The translations under genes and the position numbers were made by a program. Of a DNA stretch of 15,446 nucleotides, positions 6,350 through 13,261 are shown piece by piece (the first letter of the stretch is position 1; the number at the start of each line of letters is the position of its first letter). Source of the DNA: an uncultured Bilophila sp. (GTDB lineage Bacteria > Desulfobacterota > Desulfovibrionia > Desulfovibrionales > Desulfovibrionaceae); assembly GCA_902373525.1 (NCBI GenBank), contig CABKMN010000051.1, forward strand, positions 1-15,446. The letters are read 5' to 3'. The notes below the pieces were generated by a model. That model made no database searches. It was not told the DNA's origin and worked only from the letters and a program-made list of their open reading frames with translations.

Positions 6350-7579
6350 TCATTTCACCAGCTTTCGCAGCCAGGAAAGGGGATGCATGGACGGCACCCC
6401 GGTGTGGTGGGATATCTGAAGGCGGCAGGTGCCGCATTCGGTGACGCAGTACTCCGCGCCGCTGTCCTTGACGGCCTTGAAGAGGTCCGCGCCGACCGAA
6501 GCCGCCACATCGTACTTTTCCTTCTTGAAGCCGTAGCTGCCGGAGATGCCGCAGCACCCGGAGCGGGCGTCCTCAACGTTGGCGGAGGCCATGCGGAGCA
6601 GGTCGAGGCCCGGCTTGCCGATGCCCTGCGCGCGCAGGTGACAGGGGGCGTGGTAGACGAGCTTGGCGGCGTCTTCGCGCACGTCGATGTCCAGTTCGCC
6701 GGATTCCAGCAGCCCGGCGACGAATTCGCAGGCGTCCTGTACGTGCGGGACGAGGGCGGCGTGCCCGTCCAGTTCCGGGAAGTATTCGGCGTATTCCTGC
6801 TTGAGCATGAGCTGGCAGCTCGGGCAGACCGTGAGCACCGGCACGTCGCCGGAGGCCACGAGTCCCGTGAGGCTGTCCACATTCTTGGATGCGGCGGCCT
6901 TGGCGTCGTCGAAGAAGCCGTTCGCCACCATCGGCAGGCCGCAGCACTGGAACTCCGGCGTCACGACCTCGTAGCCCGTTTTTTCCAGCAGGAAGACGAG
7001 GTCCTTGCCGGTTTCGGGATCATAGTCGTTCACATAGCAGCCGGGGAAGAACACGGCCTTCTTCGTCAGTTTGGCGCGTTCCGCCGGGGACAGGGCCGCG
7101 TTGTGGGCCGCCAGCCATTCCGTGAAGCTCTGCGGCACGAATACCGGCATGGGTGCGCGCCTGTCTACGCCGAAGGCGTCGAGCACGAGCCGGGTCAGCG
7201 GATTGGTGGAGGCCATGCCGACCAGCCAGCCGGGGAATTTGCGGGCCAGCTTGCCGAGCGCATGGCCGTGCCCCAGCACCCAGTCGCGCAGCGGCGGCTT
7301 GTGCCTGCGGCAGTAGTCCGCGCGGGCCAGCATGTTGAGGGTGGAGATTTTCACCCCGGACGGGCAGGCGATGTCGCAGTTCTTGCAGTTGGAGCAGTAG
7401 TCCAGCGCCTCGATTTCCGAGATTTCGCCGCCGCCGGTTTCGTCGAACAGCCGGAAGCGTTCCGAGGACGGCCCGGTGAGCTTCGGCCCCTTGAAGGCCC
7501 GCGTCGCCTTGGTCACGGGACAGTAGGCCACACAGGTCGAACAGGTCGTACATTTATCTACGGTTTCAATGGGTTTCAT
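6350..7579 (-). CDS. glpC: Anaerobic glycerol-3-phosphate dehydrogenase, subunit C
   Basis: Iron-sulfur subunit that ties the GlpAB dehydrogenase to the membrane and passes electrons to the quinone pool. It is 409 aa (E. coli GlpC is about 396). Two 4Fe-4S motifs lie near the N-terminus: C10-x2-C13-x2-C16-x3-C20-P and C62-x2-C65-x2-C68-x3-C72-P. Two CCG (heterodisulfide reductase-type) domains follow, seen as FFPGCYVNDY with QCCGLPM and as YHAPCHLR with GCCGISGSYG. There is no clear transmembrane helix, as expected for this subunit. The start lies 7 nt after the glpB stop, with GAGG overlapping that stop codon, so translation is probably coupled. It is the last gene of glpA-glpB-glpC. Confidence 0.95.
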   Translation of the reverse strand: MKPIETVDKCTTCSTCVAYCPVTKATRAFKGPKLTGPSSERFRLFDETGGGEISEIEALDYCSNCKNCDIACPSGVKISTLNMLARADYCRRHKPPLRDWVLGHGHALGKLARKFPGWLVGMASTNPLTRLVLDAFGVDRRAPMPVFVPQSFTEWLAAHNAALSPAERAKLTKKAVFFPGCYVNDYDPETGKDLVFLLEKTGYEVVTPEFQCCGLPMVANGFFDDAKAAASKNVDSLTGLVASGDVPVLTVCPSCQLMLKQEYAEYFPELDGHAALVPHVQDACEFVAGLLESGELDIDVREDAAKLVYHAPCHLRAQGIGKPGLDLLRMASANVEDARSGCCGISGSYGFKKEKYDVAASVGADLFKAVKDSGAEYCVTECGTCRLQISHHTGVPSMHPLSWLRKLVK

Positions 7580-7586
7580 ACGTACC

Positions 7587-8876
7587 TCAGGCGTTCATGG
7601 ACGCAAACAGGGCCGTTGCCAGCGCAACGCCGTTGCCGGACTTTTCAGCGGCGTGATCGTAGCCGCCGAGCGTCTTGCCGATGAAGAACACGTTGTCGCA
7701 CAGCGGAGCGCCGTCCCCGCCGAGCGGGCGGAGTTTGCCGTCCACATCCGGGCCGAGCAGGGCGAAGCCGTGCGACGGGCGGGAGGTTCCCGGCGTCTGG
7801 CGGCAGGCGGGGTAGGCTTCCGGCAGGGACCATTCCGGCGAAGCGGGGTTGAGGGGCAGATCGATGTTGAAAATCGGTTCCCACGCGCGTTCGGGTTCGG
7901 TCACGAAGCCTTCCCCGAGCACGCCGCCCGTGGCGATGATGAACGAGCGCGCCTCGTAGCGGCGCGGCTGGCTGTTGTTGGTCGTGATCAGCGCCTTGCA
8001 GCGGCGGCCCTCGATCTCGGAGCCGGTGACGGTGGACTGTTCGATCAGGTCCACGTCGTATTTCTTGAGCAGCCGGAGCAGCAGGGCGTGCAGGCGCAGG
8101 CCCGTCACCGCCGGGGGCAGGCTGGAGATTTCGTTGACGATGTGGCCCGTGCGGTCCTTGATGGCGTTGTGTACGTCGCCGTTGGCGGCGGTGCCGAGGA
8201 TGGCGGGAACGAACATCGCGCCGGGGACGCCGCGCACGATGTATTTGTTGAGGCTCTTGCTCAGCCAGTGGATGCCTTCCGGCGTATCCAGATAACGGGC
8301 CAGATCAAGGGTGGAAAGGTCGCGCTGGAGCGGGAACGGGCTGGGCAGCAGCACGGGCACGATGTTCTTTCCGGCGTAGGCCTTGCGGCTGGCGAGGCCC
8401 TGCGCCACCAGCGCGGGCGAAAAGTCCTTCAGGCCCTCGACGCCCGCGACGAAGATATTCGAGGCTTCGGCCACGCCGTGCATGGACATGGTGTGCGGCA
8501 CGAGATAACTCGGCTTGGTCGTGCCGAGGGCCGTCACCACGCGGGTGTTCTTCCCTCCGTTGCACAGGTACGGGCAGCCGCCCTCCTCACAGAACGCGAG
8601 GAAGTCGTCCAGCGCCTTCTTTACGGTTTCCGCGCCGACGATGGCATAGGGATGGCGCGGCGGGAGCGCATCGAAACCGTCGAAAGGCACGTCCAGCGAC
8701 GTTCCGTCGGCCCGGTAGCCGAGCACGTCGATGGTGCCGCCGCCGATGGCGAGCACCCCGGAGCCCTTGGTGACGAGCAGCGTCCGTTTCCCGGCCTTCG
8801 CCGCGAACAGGGCCGCGCTCAACCCGGAAAGGCCGCCTCCGGCGACCACGACATCGTAAACAGGTTTCTTGATCAT
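7587..8876 (-). CDS. glpB: Anaerobic glycerol-3-phosphate dehydrogenase, subunit B
   Basis: Flavoprotein subunit of the anaerobic GlpABC complex. It is 429 aa (E. coli GlpB is about 419). The N-terminus has a dinucleotide-binding fold with DVVVAGGGLSGLSAA (8-22), followed by the GVLAIGGGTIDVLGY segment typical of GlpB; a second flavin-associated motif is IIATGGVLGEG. The C-terminal NVFFIGKTLGGYDHA and SGNGVALATA close the flavin site. The start at 8876 overlaps the glpA stop by four bases (ATGA), so translational coupling is very likely. The longer open frame reaching 9254 is a shadow of glpA and is not used. Confidence 0.93.
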   Translation of the reverse strand: MIKKPVYDVVVAGGGLSGLSAALFAAKAGKRTLLVTKGSGVLAIGGGTIDVLGYRADGTSLDVPFDGFDALPPRHPYAIVGAETVKKALDDFLAFCEEGGCPYLCNGGKNTRVVTALGTTKPSYLVPHTMSMHGVAEASNIFVAGVEGLKDFSPALVAQGLASRKAYAGKNIVPVLLPSPFPLQRDLSTLDLARYLDTPEGIHWLSKSLNKYIVRGVPGAMFVPAILGTAANGDVHNAIKDRTGHIVNEISSLPPAVTGLRLHALLLRLLKKYDVDLIEQSTVTGSEIEGRRCKALITTNNSQPRRYEARSFIIATGGVLGEGFVTEPERAWEPIFNIDLPLNPASPEWSLPEAYPACRQTPGTSRPSHGFALLGPDVDGKLRPLGGDGAPLCDNVFFIGKTLGGYDHAAEKSGNGVALATALFASMNA

Positions 8877-10540
8877 TCGTCGGCTCCGTCTACATTGAGG
8901 GTGGCGCCGTACATGCCGCGCGCCAGTTCGGTTTCTCGCAATTCGCTGCCCCACAGTACGGGGCGGATGCCGTACCAGCGTTCCTGTTGGAAGCTCTGGA
9001 GCAGGTCCGGCGCGCCGCAGGGCGTCGCGTCGCATTCGCCCGTGCCGCAGGCCCGGATGCCGGCGGGCAGGAGCTGGGCCTCCAGCACCGCGCCCACGCC
9101 GCGCAGGCCGCAGAAGCTGCCCTGACAGGTGCCCATGCCCATGCGGGTGCGGCGGCGGATGTCGTTCAGGGAATGGGAGGTGGCTTCGGACGCCACCTGT
9201 TCGAATTCCGCGACGGTCACGCGTTCGCATTCGCAGAGCAGCGCCTTTTTCCACGGCGCGGCCTCAAGGCGCTCCACCGTGGCGGCGAAGCTGTCCCCGA
9301 GGCGGGACTGCGCCTGTTCGAGCCCCTGCGCGGGGAAGACCTTGCGGGCGCGCTCCATGAGTTCGGCGGAAGGTTCCTCCACCAGCGGCTCGACGGCGGT
9401 GCGGCACTGCGCGGCCACGCCGAGCTTGGAGCATACGAGGTCGGCCATGCGTTCGCCCATGAGCCGGTAGGTGGTCAGTTTGCCGCCGCAGATGGTCGCC
9501 ATGCCCTTGAGTCCTTCCTTTTCATGGTCGAGGACCACGAAGTTGCGGGACGCGCCGCGCCCTTCGGCTGAGGGATCGGCGGTGTACAGGGGACGGGTGC
9601 CCGCGAAGGTGCGGAGGATGCGGTAGCTGTCGATTTCGGGGAAGAGGACGCGCCCGATGTCGAGCAGGGCGCGCACTTCGGCGGTATCCGGCACCGTGTC
9701 GTCGGGGCGTTCGGTCTTCTTGGAGGTGGTGCCGAGGATGGTGATGGAACCGTGCGGCACGAAAATATCGCCGTCGGACGCCTTGCGGAGCCGGTTGATC
9801 ACGCGGCTGGTGAAGCGGTGGTTGAAGGCCACCAGCGTGCCCCGGTCGGGCTTGACGTTGATGGTCAGCCCGGCGGTGTGCGCCAGCTCGCCCACCCAGC
9901 TCCCGGCGGCGTTGACCACGAAGGCGCAGGGGATGGTGCCGGTTTCGCCGGTGCGGCTGTCGCGCACGCTGACGCCTGTGACCTGCCCGTTGGCGCTGTT
10001 GATGGAGGTGACTTCCGTATAGGTGCGGAAGCCCGCGCCGTGGCGCAGGGCGCTCTGGACGTTCTGCCAGACGAGGCGGAAGCCGTCCACGGCGGAATCG
10101 GGCACGCGGTACACGGAAACGATGTCGTCCGCGAGGTTGGGCTCCAGTGCGCGGGCCTCCTTCACGGAGATCGGCGTGGCCTGAATGCCGCATTCGGCGC
10201 AGGCGGTGACCCAGTTCGCCTCGAATTCGGCTCCGTCCTCGGGGGTGCGGACGAAGAAGCCCTCGGTTTCCTCGACGCAGTGTTTGCCGATGCGCCGGAG
10301 GATGCGGTTTTCCTCGATGCACTCGCGTCCCGCGTCGGCGTCCTTCACGGCGTACCGTGCGCCGCTGTGGAGGAGGCCGTGGAAGCGCGAGCTGGTGCCG
10401 TGGACGAGGTCACGCTGTTCGAGCAGCAGCGCCTTGACCCCGCGCATGGCGAGGTCGCGGAGAGTGCCCGCGCCCGTGGCTCCGCCGCCGATCACGACGA
10501 CGTCCCAGTGCCGTCTGGTATATTCTGAAAGTTCCTGCAT
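8873..10540 (-). CDS. glpA: Anaerobic glycerol-3-phosphate dehydrogenase, subunit A
   Basis: Catalytic FAD subunit that oxidises sn-glycerol-3-phosphate to dihydroxyacetone phosphate. It is 555 aa (E. coli GlpA is about 542). The FAD fold starts with DVVVIGGGATGAG (13-25) and the GlpA/GlpD motif HGTSSRFHGLLHSGARYA (47-64). NAAGSWVGE (210-218) and GKLTTYRLMGERM (353-365) are also family landmarks. The C-terminal part carries a BFD-like [2Fe-2S] domain with C436-x-C438 and C472-x4-C477, which separates GlpA from aerobic GlpD. The start at 10540 has only a weak GAGA-type ribosome site, but the fold begins 12 residues later so little can be missing. It is first in the operon. Neither a glycerol kinase nor a facilitator gene is adjacent. 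Confidence 0.95.
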   Translation of the reverse strand: MQELSEYTRRHWDVVVIGGGATGAGTLRDLAMRGVKALLLEQRDLVHGTSSRFHGLLHSGARYAVKDADAGRECIEENRILRRIGKHCVEETEGFFVRTPEDGAEFEANWVTACAECGIQATPISVKEARALEPNLADDIVSVYRVPDSAVDGFRLVWQNVQSALRHGAGFRTYTEVTSINSANGQVTGVSVRDSRTGETGTIPCAFVVNAAGSWVGELAHTAGLTINVKPDRGTLVAFNHRFTSRVINRLRKASDGDIFVPHGSITILGTTSKKTERPDDTVPDTAEVRALLDIGRVLFPEIDSYRILRTFAGTRPLYTADPSAEGRGASRNFVVLDHEKEGLKGMATICGGKLTTYRLMGERMADLVCSKLGVAAQCRTAVEPLVEEPSAELMERARKVFPAQGLEQAQSRLGDSFAATVERLEAAPWKKALLCECERVTVAEFEQVASEATSHSLNDIRRRTRMGMGTCQGSFCGLRGVGAVLEAQLLPAGIRACGTGECDATPCGAPDLLQSFQQERWYGIRPVLWGSELRETELARGMYGATLNVDGADE

Positions 10541-10716
10541 GGATGTTCTCGTTCTTTCTGGATTTGTCCCGGAAGCTCCCCGGGGTTGCGTCGCCCCTGA
10601 AAATAGCCTCTTTGGAATCCGATGACAATAGAATATTCACTTATGAAACTCTGAACAGGTCAAAACGTTCTTATCCGAAAATTTTGGGAAACAACGGAGA
10701 TGGAGGCGGGAAGACC

Positions 10717-10795
10717 GGGGAGGGGGAAGGCCCCCCTTTTGAAAAAGGGGGGCCTTCCCCCTCCCCAGACCCCACCCCTATCCCCCTAAAACTTT
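10717..10795 (-). repeat. Composite hairpin repeat copy with 24-bp perfect arms (R2)
   Basis: Perfect inverted repeat: arm 10717-10740 (GGGGAGGGGGAAGG then CCCCCCTTTT) and arm 10743-10766, separated by GA. The purine lead is on the minus strand (10795 down to 10767: AAAGTTTTAGGGGGATAGG, then GGGGTCTGG). It lies in the leader side of divergent glpA and modB, so it terminates neither gene's own transcript. Confidence 0.75.
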
Positions 10796-10961
10796 CGTAT
10801 GGGTCGTTCCGAGGCGGGGTAGCGCAGCGTGCCGAACCTTGGGCGTCCGTCTCCCGGCGGGGCGACGAAAAGGCAGGGAGCGGGCCGGGTTCGAGCATGG
10901 TACGCGGATTGCCGTCAGGCTTCCCCGTACCGCTGATGCGGAAGAGGAGCGGCAAATCTTT
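10796..10961. other. Gene-free spacer in the glpA-modB intergenic region
   Basis: GC-rich stretch between repeat R2 and the MITE-like element. An open frame crosses it on the plus strand from 10543, but it runs through repeat R2, has no ribosome site and shows low-complexity composition. I see no supported gene. Confidence 0.45.
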
Positions 10962-11138
10962 TTGAGAAAGGCTCTGTCATAGGATGTGGTTGTTTCATCT
11001 CCACAGCACGGTGAAGATACGACTTTTTCTCCAGTTCTCCCCTCGGCGGAATCCATGCCTGGGGCATTTTATTGGTTATTTCTTTGGCATTTCAAGGAAT
11101 AAAGCATCAACCATTTTCTATGACACAGCCTTGAGAAA
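10962..11138. mobile_element. 161-bp MITE-like element with 8-bp target duplication
   Basis: The element spans 10970-11130. Its ends are imperfect terminal inverted repeats matching at 19 of 23 positions: the left end begins GGCTCTGTCATAGGATG and the right end, read inwards, begins GGCTGTGTCATAGAAAATGG. Both sides carry the direct repeat TTGAGAAA (10962-10969 and 11131-11138). The GG-beginning ends and 8-bp duplication are typical of the ISL3 family and are also seen in IS1595-type elements. There is no transposase frame inside, so it is a non-autonomous element or an internally deleted insertion sequence. Confidence 0.75.
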
Positions 11139-11143
11139 CTGTG

Positions 11144-11239
11144 CTCAGTAGGAGAAGAAACGGGTTTCTCCCTATCCTCTTTTTAAGAGATCAAGATAGG
11201 TCGTGAGCGGCCCGTCCTTTCATCAAGGCTCCTGCTGAG
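11144..11239 (+). ncRNA. Candidate structured RNA (nested four-helix fold)
   Basis: Helices: P1 CTCAGTAGGAG (11144-11154) with CTCCTGCTGAG (11229-11239), 11 pairs with one G-U; P2 ACGGG (11160-11164) with CCCGT (11211-11215), extendable by two G-U; P3 CCTATC (11171-11176) with GATAGG (11195-11200); P4 CTCTT (11177-11181) with AAGAG (11185-11189). It lies about 190 nt before modB. I do not see the consensus of the Moco riboswitch, and either strand could be the transcript. It may also be chance pairing. Confidence 0.3.
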
Positions 11240-11250
11240 GTCCGTTACAA

Positions 11251-11328
11251 ACGTCTTTGGGGGGAGTGGGGGAGGTTTGGAGGGTGCGAGGGCCCCTTTC
11301 TCCAGAAAGGGGCCCTCGCCCCCTCCAA
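11251..11328 (+). repeat. Composite hairpin repeat copy with 25-bp arms (R3)
   Basis: Lead ACGTCTTTGGGG then GTGGGGGAGGTTTGGAG runs into arms 11277-11301 and 11304-11328, which pair at 24 of 25 positions around a CC spacer; the core is GCGAGGGCCCCTTTCT. No T-run follows. It lies 97 nt before the modB start, so it would be transcribed in the modBC leader only if the promoter lies further upstream. Confidence 0.75.
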
Positions 11329-11359
11329 TCTTCATTCCATCAGGCTCCTCCGATTTCAA

Positions 11360-11396
11360 GTCGCGCTTTCTATGCTTTTCGTGACCATATTGCGGA
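11360..11396 (+). promoter_or_regulatory. Candidate TunR operator upstream of modB
   Basis: GTCGCGC starts at 11360 and GTGACCATATTGC at 11381. The block matches 14470-14506 upstream of modA at 22 of 37 positions with the same spacing. Outer GTCGC/GTGAC form an inverted repeat with one mismatch. TTGCGG (11390-11395) may serve as a -35. The TunR assignment is inferred from position and sharing; I do not recall the published 30-bp motif well enough to compare it. Confidence 0.5.
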
Positions 11397-11417
11397 GCGG
11401 GCGTGATTGGGGCATGC

Positions 11418-11441
11418 CCGGTAGCATGAGCATGCTACCGG
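11418..11441. promoter_or_regulatory. 24-bp perfect palindrome over the modB start codon
   Basis: Eleven-bp arms CCGGTAGCATG (11418-11428) and CATGCTACCGG (11431-11441) flank AG. Both likely modB start codons (11426 and 11432) lie inside. It could be an operator or an mRNA hairpin that hides the start. Confidence 0.5.
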
Positions 11442-12124
11442 AGTTTTTCGAAGGCGGCGCGATTCCGTGGTCGCCGATCCTGTTGTCGCTGAAGGTCGCG
11501 GGACTGGCGACCGCCGCGTCGTTTTGCGCGGGGGTGGCCGCCGCGTGGCTTCTCGCGCGTCGGCGTTCGCCGTTTTCCGCCATCCTCGACGCCATGTGCA
11601 CGCTTCCCATGATACTGCCGCCGACGGTCCTCGGCTACTACCTTATTTTGCTGGTCGGAAGGCGCGGCGTCATCGGGCCGTGGCTGGCCGAGTGCGGCAT
11701 CAACCTGATTTTTTCGTGGCAGGGCGCGGTGGTCGCGGCCACGGTGGTCGTGTTTCCGCTGATCTACAAATCCGCCCGCGCCGCGCTGGAGCTGGTGGAC
11801 CCGCGCCTCGAAAACGCGGCCCGCACGCTCGGCGCTTCGGAGTGGAAAGTGTTCTGGCAGGTGTCGCTGCCGCTGGCGTGGCGCGGCATCGTGGCCGGGG
11901 GCATGCTCGCCTTTGCGCGCGGCATGGGCGAATTCGGCGCGACCCTGATGATCGCGGGCAACATTCCGGGCAAGACGCAGACGTTGGCGCTCGCCATCTA
12001 CGACGCCTTTCAGGCGGGCAACGACGAACAGGCGACCGTGCTTGTCGTGCTGACGTCGGGCCTGTGCCTTGCCATCCTCGTCATCGCCGACAGGCTGTTC
12101 GGCGGCAAAGCGGGAGGTCGCTGA
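11426..12124 (+). CDS. modB: Molybdate/tungstate ABC transporter permease
   Basis: Inner-membrane channel of the ModABC importer. From the ATG at 11426 it is 232 aa, the usual ModB length (E. coli 229). About five hydrophobic helices are seen, with LSLKVAGLATAASFCAGVAAA-type first helix after a short N-terminal tail, LPMILPPTVLGYYL (60-73), and the EAA loop ENAARTLGASEWKVFWQVSL (129-148) that contacts ModC. GEFGATLMIAGNIPGKTQT (168-186) is characteristic of ModB. The start is uncertain: in-frame ATGs occur at 11372, 11414, 11426 and 11432, none with a good ribosome site. I prefer 11426 or 11432 because family length fits and the conserved operator-like block occupies 11360-11396. It overlaps modC by one base. 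Confidence 0.92.
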   Translation: MSMLPEFFEGGAIPWSPILLSLKVAGLATAASFCAGVAAAWLLARRRSPFSAILDAMCTLPMILPPTVLGYYLILLVGRRGVIGPWLAECGINLIFSWQGAVVAATVVVFPLIYKSARAALELVDPRLENAARTLGASEWKVFWQVSLPLAWRGIVAGGMLAFARGMGEFGATLMIAGNIPGKTQTLALAIYDAFQAGNDEQATVLVVLTSGLCLAILVIADRLFGGKAGGR

Positions 12125-12879
12125 TGCTTGAGGTGCGTATCCGCAAGCGCCTCGCCACGGGGCGCAAACGCGGCGACGATTTTTCCCTCGACGTGGCCCT
12201 GAGCTGTTCCACGCGGCGGCTGGTGCTGTTCGGACATTCCGGTTCGGGCAAGACGCTGACCCTGCAATCGCTGGCCGGTCTGGTCCACCCGGACGGCGGG
12301 TACATCAAGGTCGGGGACAAGGTGCTGTACGCTTCGGACAAGGGCATCGATCTGCCCGCCCGCGAGCGGCGTCTCGGCTACGTCTTTCAGGATTACGCCC
12401 TGTTTCCGCACCTGACGGTCCGCAAGAACGTGGAGTTCGCCCTCGACGGCAAGATGCGGACGCTCCTCGGGCGGCCTTCGCCCAAGGCCCGCAAGGCGGT
12501 GGGCGATCTGCTGGAACGGTTCGAGGTCGGGCATCTGGCGGATCGGTATCCGCGCGAAATTTCCGGCGGCCAGCGGCAGCGCGTCGCCCTGGCCCGAGCC
12601 CTGATCACCGCGCCCCGCATGTTGCTGCTGGACGAACCCTTCGCGGCGCTGGACCCGCTCCTTCGGGTCAGGATGCGCCGTGAAATCCGGGGACTGCTTG
12701 ACGAATGGAACATCCCCGTGGTCCTGATCACCCATGATCCCGCCGATGTGGACGCCTTTGCCGATTCGCTCGCGGTCTACCGGAACGGCGCCGTCAAGCA
12801 TGTCGTGGACGATTACCCTTCCCGCCGCGCGCAGGCCCCGGACGCGCTTTCGCTGCTCGCGCCGCTGGTGGAGGTGTAG
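12124..12879 (+). CDS. modC: Molybdate/tungstate ABC transporter ATP-binding protein, short form
   Basis: Cytoplasmic ATPase that drives ModB. It is 251 aa with Walker A GHSGSGKT (37-44), Q-loop FQDYALFPH (88-96), signature SGGQRQRVALARAL (147-160), Walker B MLLLDEPFAALD (166-177) and switch ITHDP (202-206). The protein ends soon after the nucleotide-binding domain, whereas E. coli ModC (about 352 aa) continues into a TOBE domain; that domain is absent here. The ATG at 12124 uses the last base of the modB stop (TGATG), with GGAGG 6 nt upstream, so translation is coupled. The substrate is assigned from the modB, modA and tunR neighbours. Confidence 0.92.
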   Translation: MLEVRIRKRLATGRKRGDDFSLDVALSCSTRRLVLFGHSGSGKTLTLQSLAGLVHPDGGYIKVGDKVLYASDKGIDLPARERRLGYVFQDYALFPHLTVRKNVEFALDGKMRTLLGRPSPKARKAVGDLLERFEVGHLADRYPREISGGQRQRVALARALITAPRMLLLDEPFAALDPLLRVRMRREIRGLLDEWNIPVVLITHDPADVDAFADSLAVYRNGAVKHVVDDYPSRRAQAPDALSLLAPLVEV

Positions 12880-12956
12880 GAAAGATGAAGACCGGGAAGG
12901 GCGTTTTTTTAATCTTCCCCCGACCTGCCGGTTCGGTTCGCACCCCGCCGCAAAAT

Positions 12957-12976
12957 TTCGACCTTATCGAATCCCT
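12957..12976 (-). repeat. Isolated TTCGA-N5-TCGAA box
   Basis: The plus strand reads TTCGACCTTATCGAATCCCT, matching the box at 31-50 in 19 of 20 positions and, in the other orientation, the box at 13154-13173. Here no long hairpin follows; it lies in the modC 3' region. Confidence 0.45.
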
Positions 12977-13012
12977 GACAGCCGCTTACCCGCAGCAAAA
13001 AAGCCTTCCTAA

Positions 13013-13047
13013 AAAACCTTCCTTGTCCCCAAGGAAGGTTTTCTTTT
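13013..13047 (+). terminator. Terminator of modBC
   Basis: A 12-bp perfect stem AAAACCTTCCTT (13013-13024) / AAGGAAGGTTTT (13031-13042) with loop GTCCCC, then CTTTT. The A-run before it allows function for minus-strand read-through as well. Confidence 0.85.
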
Positions 13048-13115
13048 GGCGCGTTCTCCAACGAACCCCCAACTGCGCCCTCGAACAGAAAAATCCCCAC
13101 CCGAAACGTCCGACA

Positions 13116-13135
13116 CGCCGGAACACGTTCCGGCG
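13116..13135. repeat. Perfect 9-2-9 palindrome between modC and tunR
   Basis: CGCCGGAAC (13116-13124) and GTTCCGGCG (13127-13135) flank AC. No T-run follows on either strand, so it is not a classical terminator. Function unknown. Confidence 0.4.
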
Positions 13136-13153
13136 CTCGAACACGCTCCGAAC

Positions 13154-13261
13154 AGGGATTCGATAAGCTCGAAAGTCTTTGAAGAGAAGGGGGAGAGGTT
13201 TGGAGAGGGGGAGGGGAAACTTTCTTCAGAAAGTTTCCCCTCCCCCTCTCCAAGTTTTTTT
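13154..13261 (+). repeat. Full-length composite hairpin repeat (R4), with T-tract
   Basis: The most complete copy. Box AGGGATTCGATAAGCTCGAA (13154-13173), lead AGTCTTTGAAGAG and GGGGGAGAGGTTTGGAG, then 26-bp perfect arms 13200-13225 and 13228-13253 around TC. A seven-T tract (13255-13261) follows, so on the plus strand it can act as a strong terminator between convergent modBC and tunR. The tunR stop codon overlaps the T-tract. Confidence 0.85.

Noticed and set aside
6344..7684. A 446-codon plus-strand frame opposite glpC
   Set aside because: Antisense of glpC, whose eight N-terminal cluster cysteines and CCG domains are unmistakable.
7569..9125. A 518-codon plus-strand frame opposite glpB
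   Set aside because: It overlaps glpB and parts of glpA/glpC entirely, has no ribosome site and no family features; antisense shadow.
10633..10663. Possible glpA promoter on the minus strand (TTGACC with GAATAT)
   Set aside because: The -35 is good but the best -10 needs a 19-nt spacer and matches poorly; not strong enough to annotate.
10880..10930. A tRNA, suggested by GGGTTCGAGC resembling a T-loop
   Set aside because: No matching acceptor stem, D-arm or anticodon arm could be arranged around it.
10543..10965. A 140-codon plus-strand frame in the glpA-modB gap
   Set aside because: It is translated through both arms of a perfect hairpin repeat, has no ribosome site and has a proline/glycine/serine-rich artefact composition.
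11144..11239. Moco riboswitch upstream of modBC
   Set aside because: The location is right, but I could not find the conserved sequence blocks of the Moco RNA; only a generic nested fold is supported.
11277..11328. Riboswitch terminator for modBC
   Set aside because: The hairpin is very stable but no T-run follows, and it belongs to a dispersed repeat family; there is no evidence for an alternative antiterminator pairing.
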